Part shown: positions 12,109 to 22,859 of the stretch, one piece after another
Layout: every line of letters begins with the position of its first letter
Numbering within the stretch: the stretch's first letter is position 1
Assembly (NCBI GenBank): GCA_022835595.1
Contig: BQUP01000008.1
Location: forward strand, 186,001-250,000
Source: Cystobasidium ongulense
Taxonomy: Eukaryota; Basidiomycota; Cystobasidiomycetes; Cystobasidiales; Cystobasidiaceae
Direction of reading: 5' to 3'
DNA length: 64,000 bases
Notes under the pieces: generated by a model
What the model was told of the DNA's origin: nothing
The model's input: the letters and a program-made list of their open reading frames with translations, nothing else
The model's database searches: none
Translations under genes and position numbers: made by a program

Positions 12109-13193
12109 TGAGAAAGCTCGAAGACCCTGATAAGAAGTCTTCATAGGTCCGGTATTGCTATGGAGACTGACTGCTAGCAGGCGTTCGAATGGACACTTTA
12201 TTGTGTAGCCCTATATCAGTTCCCTTCAGCATACCACTCCTGCTAGTTGAATTAAGATCTGCAAAACGATTGTACTCGGGAAAAATGGCATGAGCTGTCA
12301 AGACAGTTCGAGCGCCACAATTCGCCTAATGGAGGTTCACTGTTTATGGCCTTTCGATTACTGCATTGCGGTCTGAATTATCCATGACTAACAGTCGAGT
12401 ACCTAAATCAGCTCAATGCTTTGTCCATCCGTCGATCTTCGAACCAGAAATAAGAAACTGGGGAATCAGTCACAGAAGTAGGCAAGAATCGCGACAAACT
12501 GGTTGACTTGATCTCGATATGAACGGAAATCCACAATAGTAGCTGAGGTACCAAGCGACATTGAATAACGACCAGTACACTTGCAGGAAATCTCAATGCA
12601 CTGTGTGCTCTGAAAACGGACTGGTTGTGGTTCCCTGGATCAATTTGATGATTTGCAGCCGCTTAGCTCGATCACTTCCGTTGTCTTCGCTCGAATTCGT
12701 TAATGCAACATAGAAGCAGAACGCTACTGCAAGATCCTGCAATTTCCTCAAGAACTGATCTGCTCGTCACTACTTTTTCTGGACACGCTGCCCCAAGAGC
12801 CTGCTCGCTATCCGAAGTGGCGGTTTTGTTTGGCAGCTCAAGAAATGACACATCGATAGTACGTCGCTGATGCTTGGTTTGCACTCGTGTGCTCCTCGCA
12901 GTCAGTGTCCACAGCCACACTTGTGGGCTTCCCGCGTTTGCTGAAGCAGGCTCTTTCAGCATCATCCTACCTTCGATGTCGAACGTCGCTTCGAAATTTG
13001 GTAGCAAGTCGCAACAGCAGTACAGCTAAAGAAATATTGCCTGTAGTTGGCATAGATTGGCTAGATTTCGTGCTGCTAGTAATTGGCGCGAACTGCAAAT
13101 AATTTCAACGCCATCTTCATCCCTCAACATCTCCTCTACCTTGCCTGTCACCTTGCACTGGTACAGTCTCGTTTCATCAACATCAAAGAAGAG
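12109..13193. other. Gene-poor region upstream of the retroelement relic
   Basis: About 1.1 kb in which no convincing gene was found. If the downstream element once had a 5' LTR it should lie here, but no sequence shared with the 3' side of the element was found by eye. The stretch TTGGTAGC near 13000 resembles the start of an initiator-Met primer-binding site (TGGTAGCG), but the match stops after seven bases, so this is not claimed as a PBS. Confidence 0.4.
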
Positions 13194-14354
13194 ATGGACT
13201 TCAATGCATGGACTGAGGGACATCACGAGCAGGAGGGGCAGCAACATCAGGCACTGTCACCACCATTCGCTTGTTTTGAACAAATGATGCAAGACATGAT
13301 GCAAGGCCTCAATCAGATAACTCAACAATTAGCTCAATAGGTAGCAGAGTCCAATGCTCAGCTAGCCTCCTGCGTGGAAAACACCATGGCTGCAGCTAGG
13401 CAAGCTCAAGCCCGTGTATCTATTCCTGCTCCATCATCACCCCTCTCTTCCTCTAGCATCATCAGTCAAGACTATAGTGCTAATGACGTCCCATACTACA
13501 AGGACAAAGCTAGTAGTCTTCCCTTGTGGATAAATCAGTGCGACCTTTTCTTCGCCCTTCAGCCTACCCGTTTCAGCACTGAAGAGTTGAAGATTCGTTA
13601 CTTAGTTTCACGCATGTCATATAAAAGTCGAGCTGCCCGATGGGCACTTACCTTCATGGGTCTGCCCGAAGGTATCCGACCTCGCTACTTCATGAAGTGG
13701 GATTACAAAGCATTCATCGATGCTTTGTACCTCCACCAAGGTATCAATCGCAGCAAAGCACGTCAAAATTCATTAAGTCTCAAGCAATCTCAAGCAAAAT
13801 GCGACCTCGTGCGTGATCTTCAGGGACTGCCAGAATTTCACATTGGGCAACAAGTAATGCTTCTCCGTCGCAATATCAGTACAACCCGCCCTACAAAGGA
13901 GCCAGACTACACTCGACTTGGTCCTTACCGCATAACAGCTGTTGATGCTTGCGATGTTACTGTCGATCTCGGTACAAATGAACATCGTCTTCACAACAAT
14001 GTCTTCCATGTCTCGCTTATAGAACCTTACAAACCTCCTCCTCTTTTTGAAGATCGCATTGAAGGTCAAATTCCTCATGGGCCTACATTAGATTCGGTAG
14101 CAGATATATATAGAATACTAAACTCACGGCGACCAAGTCGTGGACGCTCGTATCTCGTTCTACGTCATGGTCAGCGATTGGATGAAGCTACTTGGCACAA
14201 CTACAAAGATCTCAAAGGCAACCTCGATGTCCTCAATCTTATACTTCGCTTTCATTTGGATAATCCCGGAAAAGGTAAAGCACCTCAGCGAGAGCAAGTA
14301 CAATCAAAACTTGTAGCCGCTCCTCAAACAGATCGTGGACATCCCGGTCGATAA
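13194..14354 (+). mobile_element. Ty3/gypsy chromovirus relic: gag fused to integrase C-terminus plus chromodomain
   Basis: A single frame runs from ATG 13194 to 14354, interrupted only by a TAG at 13338-13340. The first part is gag-like: a Gln/Met-rich start, a Ser/Pro linker, then YYKDKASSLPLWINQCDLFF and TEELKIRYLVSRM, the capsid-like core of gypsy elements. Near 13735-13780 it passes straight into the end of integrase: FHIGQQVMLLRRNISTTRP, then the GPY/F module DYTRLGPYRITAVDACDVTV and HNNVFHVSLIEPY. A chromodomain follows (VADIYRILNSRRPSRGRSYL, EATWHNY). Protease, reverse transcriptase, RNase H and the integrase catalytic core are all absent, so the element cannot transpose by itself. 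No LTRs or target-site duplications were found. It is either an internal-deletion derivative or a captured fragment. Confidence 0.8.
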
Positions 14355-14852
14355 GATCAACGGCTCAGGCCCTAATCTAGTACGCTCGAATAGTCAATGG
14401 CAAATGCAATAGCTTTGAACCCCTTGCTACGGTATCTACGGACTCTTTCAGTATGGACAATTTTCGCGCCTTGAAATTCCTGATGGGTCTCGCTCGCCAA
14501 AAAGCGGCAACTGCACGTTTTTCGCACAGTTGCTTTCTTAGATGCATTATTCGCAGAACGGTCACAATCTAGGCTGATTTCCAAGAAGCCTGTAACATTC
14601 CGGGAGCCGAGTTTTCCGATCGTATGTCCGGTTGTCTTTCCCATTATTCCCTCTTTATCCGGCTCTTAAATCCGACAATCGCCTTTGAAAGAATGATATG
14701 CACAGCTTGTGATTGGCTGAGATCTGCTGGAGTGTCACAGATGGTAATCGACCAGGATTAGGCTGCTGCTTGTTAGCTCTCCTCCATCACTACTTGTTAC
14801 TTCAACACCGCACATCTACACATCCCCTAATATCGGCCTACCACCTACAACA
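14355..14852. other. Intergenic, downstream of the retroelement relic
   Basis: About 500 bases with no gene recognised. The last part is the promoter and leader of the metallothionein-like gene. A pyrimidine- and CA-rich leader precedes its start codon (caacaATGg). Confidence 0.4.
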
Positions 14853-15434
14853 ATGGCAGCTCAATCTCCACAGACCATCATTTGTGCGTATCCTACTCTC
14901 GCCTTAGACCACGTCCGTTGTGTCGACGTCGCCACAAGGGCCATACGTAACAATGCTCTTTGCTCATACATATCATCATCACATATATACAGGCGGCGTA
15001 ACCTGCGCTTGCGCAGAAGAAACCAAGGCACAAGCTAAACCTGAAGTCGACTGCATCGCACATGAGTCTTGCCCATACCTCAAGAACGGCGAATGCTCCT
15101 GCGATCACGGCAAATGCGTCTCATCGCAGAACAAGAAGCTTTGCTCATTGGCTGAAGGAGTGAGTTTTTCTCATTACCAGCCGAAATCATTTTGAACAAG
15201 AGCTAATCAGTTTCTTCGCCTGCCAGGGAAAATGCGACTGTGCTGTACGTTGCTATCGTACTCGTTCACGCCTGGATCACGTGTATCTGAACAGAGGCTA
15301 ATTAACGCTTTCTTACTTACACACAGGCTGGAGCATGCAAGAAGATGCTCGAAATCAAGAAGGAGTGCCCCGCCTGCCCAGGCTGTGATTGTGTCGCCGG
15401 CGAATGCAAGAAGGCTTCTCTGCCAATTTCGTAG
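14853..15434 (+). CDS. Metallothionein-like cysteine-rich protein
   Basis: Four exons encode about 107 residues with 17 cysteines and no aromatic residues apart from a single Tyr. Spliced start: MAAQSPQTIICGVTCACAEE. Cysteines fall in CxC, CxxC and CxCxxxxC patterns such as GECSCDHGKC, GKCDCA and CPACPGCDCVAGECKK, typical of metallothioneins. The last exon repeats the pattern of the middle one, suggesting two metal-binding clusters joined by a lysine-rich linker. All splice junctions are GT-AG and keep phase: intron 1 splits a Cys codon. Expected role: binding of Cu, Zn or Cd in the cytosol and metal or redox protection. This comes from composition; no specific family member was matched. Longer than classic short fungal copper thioneins. 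Confidence 0.75.
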
Positions 15435-15720
15435 TTCACCTTCTCTGGGCGCGTCAACGTGTTTACGCCTCCACCTTCACTATTGAGCATGCCCCACTAC
15501 CAATGTAGCATACCATTTCTCTTCTTTGTGGCCTGTTGTCCACGCAATCACTTCGTATTCTTTGATTGCTGCTCTTTGATTGTCACGTGCTTCTTAGAAG
15601 CGTGAATCCAGATCGGAAGCATGTCTAACTTGTTCGCTCGTCTACTGTCTGCTCGTTTCCCCTTCGGGCTTTTCACTCACTGTTGCTACAGCACGCTGCT
15701 ATCCATACTTGGCCACAATC

Positions 15721-16207
15721 ATGTCTACCACCATAGCATCAAGCAACAGCAACGCCGACACCGTCGCGGCAGCACTACCACCACCGCCCTTCAACGCTAA
15801 CTTCGAATCGTCTGAAGAATTCAGAGCAACTGTTGTAGCCGAAGCACACCGATTCGTCTCCAATGGTACGGCGTTCCAGATCAGAAAGAGGGCGCACGTT
15901 TCAGTATTCAGAGGGGATAAGATCAGTATGCCCACGGATGAAGGAACTCTGCGAGCAATACTTTGCGGCACAGAAGAACCTGCAAGTGGAGTAAGCAGGG
16001 AGCACCTGGCAGTATAGCTGATTCCGCATTAACGATTCCTTGCTATTTTCGTTGTATCAGGAAAGCAACAATGTTCTCCCGTTTGTGGTGCTCCAGGCCA
16101 AGCTCAAATTGTTTAGAGGCATCCCTCTTCCACTCACTATCGAAACATCCACAATTGCTCTCAACAATCAGCAAATCATTGAAGCGTGCTGCCGCTCTCC
16201 AACATAA
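15721..16207 (+). CDS. Hypothetical protein, 138 aa
   Basis: Two exons joined in phase (donor after GAAPASG-type codons near 15990, acceptor near 16061) encode about 138 residues. The N-terminus is Ser/Ala-rich with a run of four prolines. A charged region follows (RKRAHVSVFRGDKISM) and then a hydrophobic beta-rich stretch, NNVLPFVVLQAKLKLFRGIP, ending NNQQIIEACCRSPT. No family was recognised. There is no signal peptide or clear membrane helix. Clean splicing and a plausible protein-like composition support a real gene. It converges on kynureninase, with about 470 bases between. Confidence 0.5.
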
Positions 16208-16674
16208 TTCGCCTGCTAGGTAGAAAGATCAACCCGACGATTCGTGTCGAGAAGACTGTTGAGCTTCTCGCAACTTTGCAAGCGTAGGTCAAAAGAGTGT
16301 GTCACGTTGAGGGCTTCATTACTGATTGTACACTCACTCTTTTGCGAGATTAGGGTTGCTACTTGACTTTGAGGCGCCCAGGATATGAATGTGCTGCCAG
16401 GCTGTACGAGCCAATTCCTTTATGATCCCATAGTCTAGCTTCGCGATTTTGCCAGCGCATGGTGCTCCTTCTTCACGAACATGTTCCTACGTTGCATGTA
16501 TTTTACACTGTCGGGCCGCTTTGAATACATCCATCACCTCGCATCCACTCGCCGAAAAGACAATCGGGCTGGAATTGCTTTGCCCGCAACCTAAGCGTGT
16601 TGCCTCTTGCCATGTCTACCTTGCAATTGGACAGCCGCAGTCTAAACGTACGAAATTTCGCTGTCAGTGAACCT
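16208..16674. other. Intergenic between convergent genes
   Basis: Region of the 3' ends of the 138-aa gene and kynureninase. No gene or element recognised. Confidence 0.4.
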
Positions 16675-19109
16675 TTAAGACGCAAGGGAGAGCGATCTCA
16701 CCTTCAGGGCCCATTCGAAAGTCTTTGCGGTCATATAGCACTCTTTAAAAGTATTGTATAGCGGGACTGGGGAGAATCGAATGACGTCAGGCTCGCGTTC
16801 ATCGCCATAGACTCCTGCGTCTTCCAAATTTTGGTTCGTATGTTTAAGCATGCCAATGTTTCTCGGTAGCAAGAGGATTGATAGCTGACACCCTCGTTCA
16901 TCCGCTTTCTCAGGTGTAAGAATCGTAAAAGCAGGCTTAAATTGCTTCGCTTCTGGGTTCTTCCAGGCTTCGCCAATACTCTCCTCGTACTCGTCTACCT
17001 TGTCCAAAGCGACGTAAGCACTACTTGCTTTGAACAGGCAGTTGAGATAGGCAGTAAGGAGAAGCGATTTCTTTCGGAGTTTTGCTAGAGCTGTTCGAGT
17101 TGAAGCTGGAGCTTCCTGTTGCGAGCTTTCCTCCTAATTATCGATAAATTTACAATATAAGCACAATCTCTCTGCGGAGTATCAAGTTTTGGGTGGACTA
17201 CCGTACCTTTCCACATTGAAGATAGCACTCAAGAGCTCCGAATAACGATGCTAGCGCCAAAATCGAAGGGGTGGAAATTACAAATCCTGCTGCTCCAGGT
17301 GCGGGATCGAAATCTTCTGCCATATTGAACCTCGTGGTTAAGCTGCACAAATGACAAACGCTCCAGAGCTCAGCATATTATGCTTTCGCGCAAAAGGCAA
17401 TATACGCACTTGTTACCCCACCACCCTGCGAGTCTTGGGCGATTGGAATGCTTTTCGTGTACAAAGAAGCTTGCGATACCGCCAGGTCCGCTATTGAGGT
17501 ACTACGCATATAATCAGTCTCAGTTCAGAACAGCACGCCACGGTGAGCTCACTTTGTACGTGCACCAGACCGCAAAGTCGACGTTCCATTTGTGAAGATC
17601 GAGCGGTATATTACCGACGCCGTGCGCCAGATCCCAGCCTACCAGGCATCCCTTTGCGATGTAACGTTCAGTTCTTGTCTCCTACAGTTTGATATGCACA
17701 CCTACTTTCTTCTGCGCAGCTTCTGTGATACGCTGCATGTCGAATACTTGGCCTGTGAAGTAGTTCACGCCACTGAAAAAGACCACAGCGACTAAATTGC
17801 AGGATCCAATTTCAGCGAATGCCCAAGTGCTGCTTCGTGGGAGTGGCTCACCCTCATCGCCCTCTTTCTCGATTGTATCAAGTATATCTTCAATTCTCAA
17901 ACAGTACTCTCCCTGCCTAGGCGCCACTCTAACCAAAGCGTCTTTCTTATCATATCCGTGCATTTCAGCTTGTGAAGCGAAAGCATAATTATCTGAAGGG
18001 AACGCTTTCGATTCGTACATGATCTTGTATCGCTCTTTTGTTGGTCGATAGAAGGAGCACATCAAGAGATGGAGATTCGCAGTCAGAGTGCCCATTATCC
18101 CGACTTCAGCCTTGCTTGCACCTGCACTCAACATGGCGTCAGATAAATCTGGATCTCCGAAGGGATTGTGCAGAACAGCGTCTCACCGACGAGGCCAGCC
18201 ATCATAGCTGTTATATCTTCGGCATAGCTCTTCCATGGCCGGTCATGATGCGAGTTAAACCAGCCAGTAACAGCTCTGCAGGGTAGAATGTTACTATGTT
18301 CGGAAAAACTCCAACAAGGTAATACGCCATTTGACCTACTTGGTCTGCCACATGACCAGCTCTTCATTCACGAGCTGATAGCTTGACCTACTTTGCAACC
18401 CAAGCGAGTTGCCGGCAAGGTATATCACATTCTCGTGAGATTCTGGCTTCAGAGAGTCTGGAGGACCGTTTGAACTTTCGTTTATCCCATCAACTCCATT
18501 TTCGCCTTGCTTCTTGCTGCTTGTAGAATCAGTCGAACCGAGCACTTCGGAAATAACATCGTCTCGGACTGCAGAAGGTTCTCGTGCATCTCTAGAGCCA
18601 GTTGAGGAAGACGACATGTAACCATCTTCTGATTCCGATCCAGACTCGTCTGCGCCTTCCGTTTCGCTAGCTTTCTTACTGCTCTTACCACCGCCACGAC
18701 TAGTTGCAGATCGATCCTGCTTTGTGTCGTTCACCTTAACAGACGCAGGCGACAATCGTCTTCGACCAGCTTGTCGTGCAGATCGCTCTCGCTGGTTTTG
18801 CGCAAGCACTTGTTCGGCTGTCAAAGGCTTTTCGGGCCGTGGGCCTTTGCGGGTCATGCTTTCAACGGTAGGGATGGTGAAGAGGTATCGCATATAACCA
18901 AGGGCATCGTTGGAACTGTTTTAGGATAGTCGTAGATCTTCAATCAGCCTCTTTGATGTGAGAGCACGCAGTGTAGTTGATACTGCAGGCAAGCTTGTCA
19001 GACGCACTCGAGCCATCGGGCAAACTTGACTTCCAGCAGCGAGTTGGCGCCAGAGGATGCTAGATGGGCCGCAAGACTTTGCTCCGGAGTTGGGTTCGCT
19101 AGATATCGT
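16675..19109 (-). CDS. BNA5: Kynureninase with a large low-complexity insertion; 5' exon not located
   Basis: PLP enzyme that cleaves kynurenine or 3-hydroxykynurenine to anthranilate or 3-hydroxyanthranilate and alanine, in the kynurenine (NAD) pathway. Spliced motifs in order: [93 protein letters not shown] (PLP-lysine region), [18 protein letters not shown], and near the end [18 protein letters not shown]. About eight exons. Between FTIPTVESM and NVIYLAG, where the family has only about 20-25 residues, about 130 Ser/Glu/Lys/Gly-rich residues are inserted (about 18420-18850). The frame can be followed upstream to an acceptor near 19110, but no in-frame ATG was found, so the first exon is missing from this call. 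Confidence 0.88.
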
Positions 19110-19619
19110 CTTGTGAAGGTGGATGGTCCAGGTCATTTCAAGCATGCCAACAAGTGAGGGTAACGGGAAGAGGACAGGACAGCATGTCAGGCTGAGCTGC
19201 TTCAAGCGTGCACGGACGACTCTCACGGCATGATGTGGTATATGCAAGCGATATAGGACCGGAGAGACCTGCTTGATTTGCTACAAGTCGATGCAATGCC
19301 AACAAGGAAAGCAGCTTCAACTTGCTTGTTCACGTGCTCGTCGCCGTCAATGGTGGCGAAACACGCCGACTTTTGTGAAGGGAGTTGTGACAATAAAGCG
19401 AGGTAGAGAGTATGCTAGATGGCTAGTAGTATGCTCATGGCTGTATAGTCGGTGCCGTATCGATGCTGTGGGCTTGTAACGCCTCGCGCACTCGTCGATC
19501 AGCTGTTTGGAATGCGACAACACTGGCGACTGGAGAGCTCTCTTTAGACCATTGCAAACTGCCAATCCATGGACTCCACCATACAGTCGCATACGTAGCG
19601 TGAAGGAGAGTCGCCCATT
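19110..19619. other. Region between divergent kynureninase and PIF1 genes
   Basis: Contains both promoters and, somewhere, the short first exon of kynureninase, which could not be fixed. No other gene recognised. Confidence 0.4.
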
Positions 19620-22440
19620 ATGCCCACGTTCGCGCCCAGTCGACCGGCGGGTCCCATCAAGACCCTCAAGCGCACCTTCTCGTCCGGAGGGACAGTCCTC
19701 ACCGCAGGCGTGTCTGCTGGCAGTTCCATCAATCACAGTAATGCTACAAGTATTACAGTAACAAAGGCAGCAGCTGTTGCACCCAAGTTGCCCGCGTCAG
19801 CTTATGGTGAGCCTGTCCACGTCTGCTCGTAACTCGGCTCGGTCTGACAACGCGCGCCAGACTTCGAATTCGACGACGACGACGATGTGGACTGGCAAAT
19901 GGACTTGGATCTATCCACCAACAACAGCAGCACGTCCCATAGCTCGAGCACTGTATCTGCGTCATCCTCACGCAACACATCCATCTCCTCCAAGGCTTCG
20001 TCCGTCGCGTCAACCTCCAATCTAGCCAGCTGCAAGCCTGTGTTTCCTGGCGCGACTGGTATTCCTAACAATGCTGGCAATCCGCCAAAGAGCCCACCAC
20101 GCGCACCGCAACCCTTCAAGCAGCCTGCCATACCCGTTAAATCTGCAGCTGCTACCTCCTCTCGCGGCCTTTCATCCACTTCTCTACCTCCAGCTGCGAC
20201 TCAAGTCGTCAACATCCCTACATTACCAAGGATAGCCCCGAGGGATTCAAACAATACCAATGCATCGAGCAGTCGAGCAAATACTGCAGAGTCATTGTCT
20301 TCGAAAGCAATGCGCGCACCTTTTTCTTCCAAAGGCAAGAAAGATGACAATCAAACGAAGCTATCGGGGTTCTTTGATGCGTCAACAGACGACAAGAAGC
20401 GTTTGTGTCCGTGGGATGAGGCTGCGGCTGGACCAAGCAAAGTAGCGAGAGCTAGTTCTGCAACTCCTTCGGACAGTGGAAAGGGAAAAGGCAAGAGTAC
20501 AGGAAACGGCATCGGACCCCTCAATGTCAAGCAACAGATTATGCTTTCGGCCGAGCAGCAGAAAGTACTGACAATGGTCACCAAGGAGCGAAAGAGTGTT
20601 TTCTTCACTGGATCTGCTGGTAAGTAAATTCAACTATGTTTGAGTCCTATACAAGTTGCCCTAACATCGCTCTCATCAGGTACTGGTAAATCTATCCTTC
20701 TGCGAGAGATTATCGCTTCACTCCGAAAAACATACGCTACTAGGGGTGCCGATAGAGTCGCCATTACTGCATCTACTGGTATGGCTGCTGCCAATATCGG
20801 GGGAACAACTATACATTCCTTTTCGGGTATCGGTCTGGGCCAAGGAACTGGAGAAATGTTGATTGATACCGTTAAGAAGAACCGGAAAGCAGTAGGAAGA
20901 TGGCTCCGTACTGAAGTTCTGATCGTCGATGAAGGTTCGGTGCTCCGTCTATCTTGAGCAGCCGTCCTTCTGCTGACCATCACATTCCGCAGTTTCTATG
21001 TTGGACGGAGATCTTTTCGATAAACTTGAGCACATTGCTCGTCGATTTAGAAAGAAACCTGATAAACCGTTCGGAGGTATCCAGCTCATCATCACTGGAG
21101 ATTTCTTCCAGCTGCCTCCGGTAACAAAAGGGACCATGCCAAAATTCGCTTTCGAAGCCAAAGCCTGGAAAGACTGTATTCAAGCTACAGTCAATCTCAA
21201 GAAGGTTTTCCGACAAAAGGATGGCGGTAAGTACAACGATGTATCCTGCTTGATCGTTTTTGAAGGCTGAACTTTGCTCATAGAATTCATTGAGATGCTC
21301 AATGAAATGCGATTTGGCAAACTTAGCCAAGCATCTATTGTGAAATTCGGTAAACTGAAAAGGATTCCGAAATATAGTGATGGAATCGAACCAACCGAGC
21401 TGTACGTCATTGCTTGCTTTATGATCCAGTATGACACACTAATTCTTTCTACTGATTGCCTTAGATTTCCTCTGCGGGAACAAGTGGAATCCGCCAATAG
21501 GCAGCGTCTCGCCGCATTAGAAGGGGAGCTGATGACGTTTAAAGCAGCGGATGATGGCGAAGACAACAATGAAATACGTCTTACCAAAACGTTGGAGAAT
21601 GTAATGGCTCCAAAGGAGCTGACTCTCAAATTGGGAGCTCAAGTCATGCTGCTGAAGAACATGGAAAATGGTCTGGTCAACGGATCCGTAGGCAAAATTG
21701 TAGCCTTCAAATCGAAAGGAGAGATGTTGGAAGACGAGGAAGAGACTCATGATCTATCGATCGCTGCACTTACGAAGACTAAAGACAAGTGGAGACGCAA
21801 TTTCTCGAGGGAGCTCTCTGCTGCACCATCTGCAGCTGGCGATGATGACGAATCAGAAGCTGGTGGTGCCAAAGGCCCAGTCAAGAAAGCTAAGAACTCT
21901 GCTTACGAAGAGAAATGCCCTGTCGTGGAATGGAAACTGCCAGGAGGAGGCACCCTTACAATGCGTATGGTCAGGGAAGAGTTCGTAGTCGAAGATGTAG
22001 GCCAGAAAGTCAAAGCGAGGCGAAGACAAGTGAGCAATAAAGAAAGTACTATTCGGCGCTGAGCGCTTCGCTGACCATTCCGCTATAGTTCCCTATGATT
22101 TGCGCTTGGGCGATGAGTATCCACAAGTCTCAGGGTCAGACTTTGGAACGTGTCAAATGCGATCTCGGCAGAATCTTCGAAAAGGGACAAGCTTATGTAG
22201 CTTTGTACGTTCAGCTTGATTGCCTCAAAAACTTGTCGGCGATACTAAAGTCTGGTCACACATTCTTCAGATCTCGTGCAACTTCATTAGATGGTCTCCA
22301 GGTTCTGAACTTCAATCCTGCTAAGGTGCTTGCACATCCAAAGGTAAGTTTACATGTCTAGATAGTCAGCAAACCGCAGACTAACTTTCTGATGCACACA
22401 GGTCGTTGCCTGGACGAATGGGCTTACAACATACGATTAA
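19620..22440 (+). CDS. PIF1: ATP-dependent DNA helicase PIF1
   Basis: Superfamily-1B 5'-3' DNA helicase acting at telomeres, G-quadruplexes, replication forks and in mitochondria. The N-terminal half is Ser/Ala-rich and disordered, with an acidic [12 protein letters not shown] patch and a canonical PCNA-interaction motif QTKLSGFF at 20352-20375. The helicase core starts [12 protein letters not shown]. The Walker A motif GSAGTGKS is split by an intron after GSAG. Next come [20 protein letters not shown] (PIF1 signature), the Walker [16 protein letters not shown] across another intron, and [11 protein letters not shown]. The C-terminal block is [20 protein letters not shown] followed by AYVAL spliced to [10 protein letters not shown]. 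About eight exons. The end is [12 protein letters not shown]. Convergent with the RhoGAP gene. Confidence 0.93.
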
Positions 22441-22859
22441 CGGCTCATATGCGGCTTTTCGTGCGATAGAAGCTGTGCTTTCTGATATTTAGATATTGCT
22501 TTAACTTGCTGTTGAACGAATACGGACACAACCTGAGAATTTAAGGCCAGGATCAGACGCTGGACAAACTTGCATGCATTCATAAACATATCTGTTGTAC
22601 GAGTATGATCAAGCGATTGCTATGCATGGCTCAGGAAACTTGCCAGGTAGAAAAATCGTTCCGATGGACTACGGTGACTTGATCAAAGACTGTTCTGGTC
22701 TAAGGGCGAAGAGGTGACACACACATTGAATTGCCTTGCTGGGGTCTCGCTACATCGTTGATAAACTGCTTCTATACTACTAATACAACAATAAAGGACA
22801 TGACATAAGGAATTGGCCAACGGTCTGAGCGAACATACTACAGTTACAATTCGGATCTG
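22441..22859. other. Intergenic between convergent genes
   Basis: 3' regions of PIF1 and the RhoGAP gene. Nothing else recognised. Confidence 0.4.

Noticed and set aside
12672-13007. 111-codon minus-strand frame upstream of the retroelement relic
   Set aside because: No recognisable pattern, no splice support and no conserved motif.
12990-13020. Primer-binding-site-like TTGGTAGC before the gag relic
   Set aside because: Only seven bases match the initiator-Met tRNA end and no LTR boundary or matching 3' LTR was found.
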